Origin: JANWHF01 sp036276235
GTDB taxonomy: Bacteria > Planctomycetota > Phycisphaerae > Tepidisphaerales > Tepidisphaeraceae
Direction: 5' to 3'
Length of the DNA: 13,832 nucleotides
Assembly: GCA_036276235.1 (NCBI GenBank)
Contig: DATBDZ010000417.1
Span: 1 to 13,832 of the forward strand
This document shows, piece after piece, positions 1 to 6,977 of this stretch. A model generated the notes under the pieces. It was given only the letters and a program-made list of their open reading frames with translations, searched no databases and was not told where the DNA came from. Made by a program: the position numbers and the translations under genes. Every line of letters starts with the position of its first letter. Positions within the stretch are counted from its first letter, which is position 1.

Positions 1-22
1 TCTCCCCTGAGTACAGGGGAGA
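1..22. repeat. Perfect hairpin after the hydantoinase gene
   Basis: Nine-base arms (TCTCCCCTG and CAGGGGAGA) surround an AGTA loop, ending 8 bases past the stop codon of the minus-strand gene at 30-2174. It could act as a transcription terminator, but any T-run would lie outside the window. The same CCCCTGA/TCAGGGG core recurs at 13566-13630, so it is also a member of a dispersed repeat family. Confidence 0.6.
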
Positions 23-29
23 GGGGTTC

Positions 30-2174
30 TCAGCCAGCATCTCGCTCCAGAATCACCTGCCCGGTTTCTGACGCCGAGGCTTGCCAGCCCGTCGGCACGT
101 AGCATGTCGCCTCCGAATCGATCAGCAAAAGCGGCCCGTTCATCGGCCCCTTCGCGCGCAGGCCGGCGCGCGTCATAACACGAGCGGAAGTTTCACTTCC
201 GCGAGAGTCGATTAATTTCGTCATTTGGTCCGCGCCCGCATCCTTTGCCTGCTCAAGCTCCGGCAATCGAATCTCCGCTTGCCGTCCAATTCGCCGCACG
301 CGCAACGTCACAATCTCGATCGGCCGATCCACCGGCGCTTTGCCATACAGCGTTTCGTATTCCTTCAGGAAGCTCGCCTTGATTTGTTCGTTGGACGGGC
401 TCTGCGCCCGAACTTTTACTTCATGCGATTGCCCTCGAAAGCGGACATCGGCGTATGCCTCGACGGCCGCAGTTTGCTCGTATGGGATGGCGCCGATCGT
501 CTCCATCGAGACCGCGCCGAATTCCGCCGCCAGGCGCGCATCGTCCAGTTGCTCGCCCAGATGCACCACGGTCTTTGACGCATCCGCGACCGGCGGCGCG
601 ACGACCATTCCCAGCGCGCTAAGGACACCACAATAAGGTGGAATGAGAACGCGGCCGATCTCCAGTGCCGAGGCGAGCGCGCAGGCGTGCAGCCCTCCTG
701 CGCCGCCGAAGCTGACCAGCGTGAATCGCCGCGGGTCATGTCCGCGGCGGCTGGTGACGGCGCGGATCGCGTGCTCCATGTTCGCCTCGGCGACGCGAAT
801 AATTCCCACGGCGGTTTCCGTGATTGTCTTGCCCATCGCGCGGGCGAGCTTGTCGAGGGCTGCTCGCGCCAGATCGATATCGACGCGCATCGCGCCGCCG
901 AGAAATCGGTCGGGCAGGATGCGGCCAAGCACCAGATTGGCATCGGTAACCGTCGGCTCGGTGCCTCCCCGCCCATAGCAGGCCGGCCCCGGCACCGCGC
1001 CCGCCGAGCGCGGCCCGACGCGCAGCGCGCCGCCGGCGTCGAGCTGCGCCAGCGATCCGCCGCCCGCGCCGACAGTATGAATATCAAACATCGGCAGCGC
1101 GATCGGCAAGCCGTCGATCGTCGAGGAAGTCGTCCATTGCGGCCGGCCCTCGAGCACGGTGGCGACATCGGTGCTGGTGCCGCCCATGTCGTAGGTGATG
1201 ATGTCGGCGAAGCCCGCCTGCCCGGCGACGAAAGCAGCGCCCAAAACTCCACCCGCGGGGCCGGAGAGCACAAGCCGCGCCGCGGATTTGCCGGCTTGCG
1301 CGACGGAGAGCGTGCCGCCGGAGGAGTGCATGATTCGTAATGACGCTCTGCTCGCGAGGCCGGAGGAATACGAGGATAGAGGATCGAGGATGGAGGATGG
1401 CGCGGGAGAATCTGAATACGAGGATTGAGGATGGAGAATAGAGGATGGCGCGTCGGGTGCGTCTTCGTCCATCCTCAATCCTCTATCGTCCATCCTCGTT
1501 ATCTCCGCTTGCCCCAGTCCCCGGCCAAGCTTATCCAGATACGACTCCACCGTCGGCCGCAGGCTTGCGTTGATGACCGTCGTGCTGGCGCGTTCGTACT
1601 CGCGGAATTCAGGGAGCACATCGCAGCTCAGGCTCACGCTTAGGCCGGCCGCTTCGCAACGCGCGCCGATCAGCTTTTCGTGCGCCGGATTAACGAAGCT
1701 AAAGAGCAGACAGACAGCGACATGGCGCAGGCCTTTGGCGATGATCTCTTTGACGAGCCGATCGACTTCGTTCGGATCGAGCGGCTCGACGATTTCACCC
1801 GCCGCGCTGATTCGCTCGCGAACGGTGAACCAATTCTGTTCATCCGTGAGCGGCTGCGGCCGCTGCACGCGCAGTGCATAAAGATCCGGTCTATTCTGGC
1901 GGCCGATCAGCAGCATGTCGCGAAAGCCTTGCGTCGTGATAAACGCGGCCGGCTCCCCAGCGCGCTGCAGAAGCGCGTTGGTGGCAACGGTTGACCCATG
2001 TACGATATTCGCCGCAGCCCCGCCGGTTGCCTTGCCGACGGCTTCGATGACGGCGCGGTGAAAATCAGGGGGAGAGGAGGAGATCTTTACGATCTTCAGT
2101 GAGCCGTCGTTTGGGTCATAGCAGACCAGATCGGTGAAGGTCCCGCCGACATCAACGCCGATTTGTAGCGGCAT
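30..2174 (-). CDS. hyuA: Hydantoinase A / oxoprolinase family protein
   Basis: This 714-residue protein belongs to the HyuA/oxoprolinase ATPase family, whose members hydrolyse hydantoins or 5-oxoproline in an ATP-dependent way, usually with a HyuB partner. The N-terminus has the ASKHA-type phosphate loop GVDVGGTFTDLV (6-17), then HGSTVATNALL (59-69). The second domain carries LSGPAGGVLGAA and YDMGGTSTDV, and later VSFGGAGGLHA. A strong GGAGGG (8 bases before the ATG) supports the start. It begins 23 bases after alr, so the two are probably co-transcribed. The exact substrate cannot be told. HyuB would be expected just to the left of the window. Oddity: residues about 224-276, between the N-terminal and central domains, are low-complexity Ser/Pro/Asp sequence encoded by a DNA repeat (1366-1498). 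The rest of the protein is collinear with normal members. Confidence 0.88.
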   Translation of the reverse strand: MPLQIGVDVGGTFTDLVCYDPNDGSLKIVKISSSPPDFHRAVIEAVGKATGGAAANIVHGSTVATNALLQRAGEPAAFITTQGFRDMLLIGRQNRPDLYALRVQRPQPLTDEQNWFTVRERISAAGEIVEPLDPNEVDRLVKEIIAKGLRHVAVCLLFSFVNPAHEKLIGARCEAAGLSVSLSCDVLPEFREYERASTTVINASLRPTVESYLDKLGRGLGQAEITRMDDRGLRMDEDAPDAPSSILHPQSSYSDSPAPSSILDPLSSYSSGLASRASLRIMHSSGGTLSVAQAGKSAARLVLSGPAGGVLGAAFVAGQAGFADIITYDMGGTSTDVATVLEGRPQWTTSSTIDGLPIALPMFDIHTVGAGGGSLAQLDAGGALRVGPRSAGAVPGPACYGRGGTEPTVTDANLVLGRILPDRFLGGAMRVDIDLARAALDKLARAMGKTITETAVGIIRVAEANMEHAIRAVTSRRGHDPRRFTLVSFGGAGGLHACALASALEIGRVLIPPYCGVLSALGMVVAPPVADASKTVVHLGEQLDDARLAAEFGAVSMETIGAIPYEQTAAVEAYADVRFRGQSHEVKVRAQSPSNEQIKASFLKEYETLYGKAPVDRPIEIVTLRVRRIGRQAEIRLPELEQAKDAGADQMTKLIDSRGSETSARVMTRAGLRAKGPMNGPLLLIDSEATCYVPTGWQASASETGQVILERDAG
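1366..1498. repeat. GAGGAT-type repeat inside the hydantoinase gene
   Basis: Two direct copies of a 48-base unit begin with GAATACGAGGAT at 1366 and 1414. An inverted piece (CATCCTCAATCCTC, about 1466-1498) follows. The basic word is GAGGAT with small spacers. The unit length is a multiple of three, and on the minus strand it encodes two near-copies of a peptide containing APSSIL.P.SSYS. The reading frame is kept through the whole insertion, so the host gene is probably still functional. Confidence 0.8.
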
Positions 2175-2197
2175 CTCCTGTTCCCTCCTCCGGTACT

Positions 2198-3418
2198 CTA
2201 CCGTGCCACCACGCGGTCGGATTCGGACGGCTCCGCATCCGCTTGTTCCGGCTCGATCGCAACCCGCGCCACTCTGCTGCCGATGCGGCAGAAGATCTCG
2301 TACGGTAGCGTCTCCGCCAACTGCGCCAGGCGATAAACGCTCGCGGGCGAGAGCGGGTCGCTGTCAAGCAGCGTCACCTGATCGCCGACGATGGCGTGCG
2401 GATGCGCAGTGAGATCGATCGTCAGCAAATCCATGCTGACACGGCCGACGACCGGGGCCGGCTTGCCCACCAGCGTCACCACCGCGCGATTCGAGAACGC
2501 TCTGAAATAACCGTCGGCATAGCCAATCGGCACCAGCCCGATGCGGCTATCCCGCTGCGCTTTCCAAGTCTGCCCGTAGCCGATGCCGGTGCCCTGCGGA
2601 ACCGAGCGCACGCTAATCAGCGGCGCGGTCCACTTGAGTGCCGGCTTCAGCGGAAAATCCACACGCGGACGGCCCGATGGATCAATCCCATATAGCGCAA
2701 TGCCGGGGCGGACCATGTCCAGATGAGCGGACGGCTGAGAAAGGATCGCGGCGGAATTGGCGGCATGGCGCAGCAATTTCCCGGGCATCGCCAGCATGAT
2801 CTGATCGGTCGCAGCGCGGAAGCGGGCCAGTTGCTCGGCGGTGAACGGATCGCGCGCATCCTCGGCATTGGCGAAATGCGTGCAAAGCCCGACCAATCGC
2901 AGCGACGGCCGCGAGCCGATCTTCATCAGCAGCTCATCCAGATCATCAAGGCTGACGCCGCAGCGGGTCATGCCCGTGTCGATCATGACCTGGACGGCGA
3001 CGCGCCTTCCGCAGGAAACCGCCAGCCGCGCCAAATCCTCGGCGGCGGTTGTCGTCGATACCGTGAACGTGAATCCTTCGCGGATTCCCTGCTCGATGCG
3101 CGTGCGTTCGCGGCCGATGAAAACATTTTCCAGTGGCCGAAAGATGATGACCTGCGCCGCCACATCGGGCAGCGCCATCGCTTCATCGATGCTTGCAACG
3201 GCAACCGCATCGACCGCCGGATGCGCCGAAGCATCGGCGGAAAAGTTGCACAGCGTATCGGCGACAATCGCCGCGCCATGCCCGTAGGCATCGGCCTTGA
3301 GGATCGCGCAGATGCGGACGCCGTCACCAATAGCGCGGCGGATCACTCTGGCATTATGGAGCAGGGCCGAACGGGAGATGAGTACGCGCGGTTCGCCGAG
3401 GGTTTGTTTGAGGAGCAT
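2198..3418 (-). CDS. alr: Alanine racemase
   Basis: This pyridoxal-phosphate enzyme interconverts L- and D-alanine for peptidoglycan synthesis in the cytoplasm. From the chosen start it has 406 residues. The PLP lysine is K41 in AILKADAYGHGA. The second catalytic residue is the tyrosine in GIGYGQTW (Y281). The C-terminal beta domain shows PIGYADGYFRAFSNRA and VVGRVSMDLLTIDL. The phosphate-binding region LVGLCTHFANAED and MVRPGIALYG are also typical. I start at 3418 rather than the upstream ATG at 3433, because a GGAGG lies 8 bases before 3418 and none lies before 3433. The last 20 or so residues (after RVARVAIEP) are an acidic tail without known role. It is the first gene of a probable two-gene unit with the hydantoinase gene. 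No convincing promoter was found upstream. Confidence 0.95.
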   Translation of the reverse strand: MLLKQTLGEPRVLISRSALLHNARVIRRAIGDGVRICAILKADAYGHGAAIVADTLCNFSADASAHPAVDAVAVASIDEAMALPDVAAQVIIFRPLENVFIGRERTRIEQGIREGFTFTVSTTTAAEDLARLAVSCGRRVAVQVMIDTGMTRCGVSLDDLDELLMKIGSRPSLRLVGLCTHFANAEDARDPFTAEQLARFRAATDQIMLAMPGKLLRHAANSAAILSQPSAHLDMVRPGIALYGIDPSGRPRVDFPLKPALKWTAPLISVRSVPQGTGIGYGQTWKAQRDSRIGLVPIGYADGYFRAFSNRAVVTLVGKPAPVVGRVSMDLLTIDLTAHPHAIVGDQVTLLDSDPLSPASVYRLAQLAETLPYEIFCRIGSRVARVAIEPEQADAEPSESDRVVAR

Positions 3419-3426
3419 GAGATCGG

Positions 3427-3431
3427 CCTCC
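3427..3431 (-). promoter_or_regulatory. Shine-Dalgarno that fixes the alr start
   Basis: GGAGG on the minus strand, 8 bases before the ATG at 3418. It overlaps the upstream ATG at 3433, which has no ribosome binding site of its own. This favours the shorter alr product by five residues. Confidence 0.7.
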
Positions 3432-3537
3432 ATGCCGACGCCCGCGGGGGCAAATCAGAGCCGCGCGGCCCGGGTCCATCCGGGCTGTCCGCGGCAGCGT
3501 CAAGGTATCTCATCTTCCGCCCGATGCAAGAGGGTTG

Positions 3538-3757
3538 GTGGGGCAGACATTCTTGTCTGTCATCGAGTCTGGGAGTGGTGGCATTCTTAATCTGGTGGGG
3601 CAGACATTCTTGTCTGTCTCGAGTCTGGGAGTGGTGGCATTCTTGCCACCCGAGCAGACTCGAATCCGTTCGGGGGACAAGAATGTCCCCACTCACAGAT
3701 TCGAAACAGACAAGAATGTCTGCTCCACCCAGATAACAGACAAGAATGTCTGGTCCA
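3538..3757. repeat. Cluster of seven ATTCTT-loop hairpins (REP-like)
   Basis: This cluster fills the divergent gap between alr and the membrane protein gene. Hairpins: CAGACA-TTCT-TGTCTG at 3538-3561 and 3595-3618, both with a GTGGGG foot; inverted copies at 3706-3728 and 3736-3757; GGTGGCA-TTCT-TGCCACC at 3633-3650, with a truncated form at 3577-3588; GGGGACA-AGAA-TGTCCCC at 3673-3690. The left half is also a tandem duplication with a period of about 57 bases (3538 and 3595), including the shared CGAGTCTGGGAGTGG. The loop core is constant while the stems differ but still pair. Confidence 0.85.
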
Positions 3758-3967
3758 TCAAATATTGCCACAAAGATGCGTCAAACCCGATGGTAGTGGT
3801 AAACTTGTGTCCACGGGAAACGATCGCGGAGCGCGCGGAGAGGTGGACCTTCGGTCCGACCGCTACGCGGGGTGGTTATTGACCCTACGCGGAAGTGGCC
3901 ATCGATCGCTCCGCAGTGCGGTCTGCGGTCTGCGATATTTGGATTCCGTGAACTGTTGGAGGCGCCT
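3758..3967. other. Non-coding leader before the membrane protein gene
   Basis: I find no gene here. It holds a small hairpin, GGACC-TTC-GGTCC (3845-3857), and a short tandem word TGCGGTC (2.5 copies, 3917-3934). A TTGACC at 3879-3884 resembles a -35 box but has no acceptable -10 at the right spacing. No promoter can be called with confidence. Confidence 0.5.
3958..3962 (+). promoter_or_regulatory. Shine-Dalgarno that fixes a GTG start
   Basis: GGAGG lies 5 bases before the GTG at 3968. The in-frame ATG at 3872 has no ribosome binding site, and the codons between the two do not look like protein. I therefore use GTG 3968. Confidence 0.7.
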
Positions 3968-5365
3968 GTGATTGATGATGCGGGAAATCCGGATTCTTCT
4001 TCGACTCCGGAAACGTCTCCGCCGCTCGCGCCTCCTCCTCTGGCGCCGCCGCCGCTTCCGGGCGCTGTTCCATTGTCGCAGCCCGAAGCGATTCCTGTCG
4101 CGGCGCTGGCATATTCCTCCGTCCCATCCTACATGCGGCCGCAGATTCTGACCGGGGTCGGCGTCATGAGCATCATCGTCGCGATCATCAGCGGCCTGGC
4201 GAGCCTCATGCAGGGGTGCCAGGCGGTTGGCCTGATGGTGATCTCACAATCGGTCGCGGCGTCATCCCGATCCGGCGGCACGATCATCGCGCCGCCGACT
4301 GTTACGATCCAAGCCAGCCCTGCACCGGCGGTGCAAGTTCCAACCACGCCGCCGGCTCCGGTGGTGACAGGCGCTAATGGGTTGGATGTAGCGGACCGCG
4401 ATATGGCGATTGCCACGCTGAGCAGCCTCCGGCGGCTTTCCGCGCCTCGTCGCACGGAGCTGGAGGTGTTTCTGGCGGAAGATGGGCAGCAGGTTTTCCC
4501 AACCGGCGGCCGCGCGCTGACCGCCGCGCAGGTCAGGGCAAACGTGAGCCGAAGCACTGTCATCCCGGCGGGGGAGGACGACACCGGAGCGATACAGTAT
4601 GTGACTGTCTGGGGAAAACTCACTGTGTACGATGATCGAGTCGAATTCAATCCCAGCGGCGCGAGTCAGCCGCTGGTGACCAGCTCATCGCCGGCGGTCG
4701 CGGGAAATGTCGGCCTGGCCTCCTATACGCCGCTTACACAGGCTCAGGTGCATCAGGCGATCGCGACGGTTCAAGCCCGCGCATCCGTAGCGCTCAACCC
4801 CGCTCAATTGGCGGCACTGTCGGCGCAATTGCAAAATCCACAGCAGATGTTCGTCCCGACCGGGAATGCCACCATGCCGGTCATGAATGCAACCGACATG
4901 GGCAACGGCCGCGTCTGGATCATGTTCGCCAGCGGATCGTGCATCGAGATCGACACCATCGGCGTCGTCACCACGTCAAACATTCTGGCGGCGTCGCCTT
5001 TCACGTCGGCGAAGATCAGCGTTGCGACGATCGCCGTCATTGTGCTCGAAGCCCTGGCCAGCGCCGGCCTGGCTGTCCTGCTGCTTGTGGCGGGGATCAT
5101 CCTTTTCCGCGATTCAAGTTCGGCGCGAAGACTTCACCTGATCTTTGCCGGCGCAAAGATCGTGGCGGTAGTGGTAGGATGGATCGCGATGACGAATCTG
5201 GTGGGCGGCTTCTTCTCCGCCGCCGGCGGACGCTCTACCGTGCCGCTTTCCGGCCTGTTCACAGTCACCGCGGCGGTCTATGGCATCGCGCTGATCTATC
5301 CGATCGCGCTCTTCTTCATCTTCCGCCTGCGCGGGGTGCGGGATTATTACAACTCAGTCCAGTGA
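3968..5365 (+). CDS. Membrane protein of unknown function, four predicted helices
   Basis: I do not recognise this 465-residue protein. The N-terminal 45 residues are Ser/Thr/Pro-rich, with PPLAPPPLAPPPLP. A hydrophobic segment follows at about 60-80. A Pro/Thr-rich linker runs over 105-135. A soluble region of about 200 residues comes next, then three helices at about 349-380, 390-415 and 429-453, ending in a short charged tail. The soluble part looks internally duplicated: an AIAT...F.PTG block at 147-180 recurs at 264-299, and each is followed by a Trp-containing beta-rich stretch (VTVWGKLTVYDDRVEF, and GRVWIMFASGSCIEID). By the positive-inside rule the soluble region could face either side; I cannot decide. 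It stands alone, divergent from alr and convergent with infA, so context says nothing about its job. Confidence 0.75.
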   Translation: MIDDAGNPDSSSTPETSPPLAPPPLAPPPLPGAVPLSQPEAIPVAALAYSSVPSYMRPQILTGVGVMSIIVAIISGLASLMQGCQAVGLMVISQSVAASSRSGGTIIAPPTVTIQASPAPAVQVPTTPPAPVVTGANGLDVADRDMAIATLSSLRRLSAPRRTELEVFLAEDGQQVFPTGGRALTAAQVRANVSRSTVIPAGEDDTGAIQYVTVWGKLTVYDDRVEFNPSGASQPLVTSSSPAVAGNVGLASYTPLTQAQVHQAIATVQARASVALNPAQLAALSAQLQNPQQMFVPTGNATMPVMNATDMGNGRVWIMFASGSCIEIDTIGVVTTSNILAASPFTSAKISVATIAVIVLEALASAGLAVLLLVAGIILFRDSSSARRLHLIFAGAKIVAVVVGWIAMTNLVGGFFSAAGGRSTVPLSGLFTVTAAVYGIALIYPIALFFIFRLRGVRDYYNSVQ

Positions 5366-5376
5366 AGCGCGGCGCG

Positions 5377-5459
5377 ACAAAAAGGAGCGGCGGGATAAAT
5401 CCCGCCCTACGATGCGCTTCAAGTAGGGCGGGATTTATCCCGCCGAATTCGCTTTTTGT
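5377..5459. terminator. Two-way hairpin terminator made from an inverted REP pair
   Basis: Two palindromes, GGCGGGA-TAAA-TCCCGCC (5389-5406) and GGCGGGA-TTTA-TCCCGCC (5427-5444), face each other with their GTAG feet inward (CTAC 5407-5410, GTAG 5423-5426). The inverted symmetry continues outward to ACAAAAAG at 5377-5384 and CTTTTTGT at 5452-5459. A hairpin followed by a T5 run is therefore present for transcripts from both sides. The location between the convergent membrane protein gene and infA fits termination of both. Confidence 0.7.
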
Positions 5460-5479
5460 GGGTGCGCCGGCCGTAGATG

Positions 5480-5701
5480 CTACTTCTGCCGGAAGACGAT
5501 TCGCCCCTTGGTGAGATCGTAAGGCGAGAGTTCCACTTTCACGCGATCGCCGGGCAGGATGCGGATGAAGTGCTTGCGCATTTTCCCCGAAACAATGCCG
5601 AGAATCTCCTTCTCGGAATTATCGAGCTTGAGCTTGAACATCGCATTGGGCAATGCGGTTGTAACAGTCGCTTCAACTTCAATCGGCTCGCTCTTGGCCA
5701 C
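5480..5701 (-). CDS. infA: Translation initiation factor IF-1
   Basis: IF-1 binds the A site of the 30S subunit during initiation. The 73-residue length is exactly usual. The single S1/OB-fold domain is visible: AKSEPIEVEATVTTALPN, then SGKMRKHFIRILPGD and VELSPYDLTKGRIVFR, all near-universal blocks. The start is GTG at 5701, with GAGG only 4 bases upstream, which is a tight spacing. It lies downstream of rsgA on the same strand, separated by 160 bases that contain a heptamer repeat array and a possible promoter. Its own transcript leader would carry that array. The two-way terminator lies just beyond its stop codon. Confidence 0.97.
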   Translation of the reverse strand: MAKSEPIEVEATVTTALPNAMFKLKLDNSEKEILGIVSGKMRKHFIRILPGDRVKVELSPYDLTKGRIVFRQK

Positions 5702-5713
5702 AGTGCCTCGCTT

Positions 5714-5770
5714 GGGTTCAGGGTTCGGGGTTCAGGGTTCAGAGTTCAGGGTTCAGGGTTCAGGGTTTCA
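5714..5770. repeat. Eight-unit GGGTTCA tandem array in the infA leader
   Basis: Eight head-to-tail heptamers on the plus strand: five perfect GGGTTCA, two with one change, and a last unit one base longer. In the infA mRNA it would read as UGAACCC repeats ending 12 bases before the GTG start. Two inverted units sit at 5849-5865. Confidence 0.9.
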
Positions 5771-5784
5771 GTGAGCAAACACCT

Positions 5785-5812
5785 ATCGTACGCAATTCGT
5801 GCGGATCAACAA
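5785..5812 (-). promoter_or_regulatory. Possible infA promoter
   Basis: On the minus strand TTGTTG (5807-5812) and TACGAT (5785-5790) are 16 bases apart, a weak match to the sigma-70 consensus. If real, transcription would begin just upstream of the heptamer array, which would then be entirely in the 5' leader of infA. Confidence 0.3.
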
Positions 5813-5848
5813 GCCGCCACTCCCTACGATCCCGCAAATTCCAAATCC

Positions 5849-5865
5849 TGAACCCTGAACCCTAC
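5849..5865. repeat. Inverted GGGTTCA pair at the end of rsgA
   Basis: On the minus strand this reads GTAG followed by two heptamer units. It is the inverted partner of the array at 5714-5770. The TAG stop codon of rsgA (5862-5864) lies inside its GTAG foot. Confidence 0.75.
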
Positions 5866-6941
5866 CCGAGTGACGCGGCGATTCGCTCGTAGCTCTCGGC
5901 TCTCCACGTCGGCGCATTGCCGGCGGCTACATCGGGGAAGTATTCCAGCAGATTCTCCGACGTCACGCCCCACAGTCCAAACAATTTCACGCCCGGCGTA
6001 TCGATCACGGCTCCGCCAAAGTCCAGCGGGTATCGGCGGGCCGACGTGGTCGTATGGCGGCCCTTGTCATTGAAGCGGCTGATCTCTCCAATCCGCAGAT
6101 CAAGCTGCGGCTGGATCGAGTTGATCAGGCTACTTTTGCCAACGCCGCTGTGTCCGGCCAATACCGTTTCAGTGCCGGTCAGTGTGGTGCGCAGCTCATC
6201 GAGGCCGACGCGGTTGATCGCGCTGGTGGAAAGCAACGTGACTCCCATCGATTGGTAATGGGCCATCGCCGCGCGGGGGTCGACTCGGTCTTCAGACGCT
6301 TCGGCAGCGTCAATCAAATCGATCTTGTTGATGCAGAGGATCGGCTTCAGCCCGCCGGATTGTGCCGCGATCAGCATACGGTCGATCAATCCCCATTTGA
6401 CATTCGGAAACCGCAGGCTCGCGACGATCAGCATCTGCTTGGCATTCGCCACGATCGGATGCTGCTCGATTGCCTTGAAGCTGTCGGCCCGCAGCAGAAT
6501 CGTTTCGCGCGGCATGACCTGTTCGATGATCGCCGTCTGCATGTCGCCGCGAATGATCGCGGCCCCGCTGGCGCGCCGGGCGATCTGCCCTTCATCGAGC
6601 GGTGCCTCGCGGAATCGCACCTTGTCGCCCACGACGACTTGCGTTTCGCTGATTCGCCGAAGCGTTTTGCGAACTTCGCACAGATACGTCTTCCCCCCAT
6701 GCTCCACATCGCTGAATCGGCTATGAACCTGAACGACATGCCCGATCGGAAGCGTCTGGATATCCGCGCCCGATTCCTCGCCAGCGCGCATCAATGCGGT
6801 GCGCACGATCTTGTCCTGCTGACGGGCCTTGGTATTCGGACTGAATCGCTCCTCGCTCTCGACCCGATCCTCATCCAGCGCCCCAGACATATAGCGGCTG
6901 GTAAGGTCTTTCTCGCGCGGGCCTTTTTTGGGTTTACCCAT
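5862..6941 (-). CDS. rsgA: Ribosome small-subunit-dependent GTPase A, zinc knuckle missing
   Basis: RsgA is a circularly permuted GTPase that checks late 30S subunit maturation. From ATG 6941 it has 359 residues. An OB-fold region (about 65-120) is followed by the permuted motifs: NKID (205-208, G4), STSA (238-241, G5), GHSGVGKS (263-270, G1), GRHTTTS (294-300, G2) and DTPG (314-317, G3). The open frame runs upstream to 7124, but those 61 codons are translated hairpin repeats, so I reject them; the start MGKPKKGPREKD is basic and plausible, although no clear ribosome binding site precedes it. Oddity: the C-terminal zinc knuckle (three Cys and one His in known RsgA) is absent. FGLWGVTSENLLEYFPD passes straight to APTWRAESYERIAASLG without the Cys-rich block. 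It lies upstream of infA on the same strand and is divergent from purF. Confidence 0.93.
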   Translation of the reverse strand: MGKPKKGPREKDLTSRYMSGALDEDRVESEERFSPNTKARQQDKIVRTALMRAGEESGADIQTLPIGHVVQVHSRFSDVEHGGKTYLCEVRKTLRRISETQVVVGDKVRFREAPLDEGQIARRASGAAIIRGDMQTAIIEQVMPRETILLRADSFKAIEQHPIVANAKQMLIVASLRFPNVKWGLIDRMLIAAQSGGLKPILCINKIDLIDAAEASEDRVDPRAAMAHYQSMGVTLLSTSAINRVGLDELRTTLTGTETVLAGHSGVGKSSLINSIQPQLDLRIGEISRFNDKGRHTTTSARRYPLDFGGAVIDTPGVKLFGLWGVTSENLLEYFPDVAAGNAPTWRAESYERIAASLG

Positions 6942-6977
6942 GTGAGAGGACAGGGTACGCGGGAAACGGGTTCGATT

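Noticed and set aside
3419..3433. Alr start at the upstream ATG 3433
   Set aside because: No Shine-Dalgarno precedes it, while GGAGG is placed correctly for ATG 3418.
3538..3757. CRISPR array
   Set aside because: Repeats are in both orientations, each is an internal hairpin, spacing is irregular, and the intervening pieces are themselves duplicated rather than unique. No cas gene is nearby.
3343..3771. A 142-codon open frame on the minus strand with ILVC/QECLPHQ repeats
   Set aside because: It is the translated hairpin cluster overlapping the 5' end of alr. It has no ribosome binding site and no protein-like composition outside the repeats.
3872..3967. ATG 3872 as start of the membrane protein
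   Set aside because: No ribosome binding site. The downstream GTG 3968 has GGAGG at 5 bases, and the extra 32 residues look like translated non-coding sequence.
5714..5770. Telomere-like or eukaryotic repeat
   Set aside because: The GGGTTCA word resembles plant telomere repeats only by chance. The flanks are normal bacterial genes and an inverted bacterial-type GTAG-foot copy lies close by.
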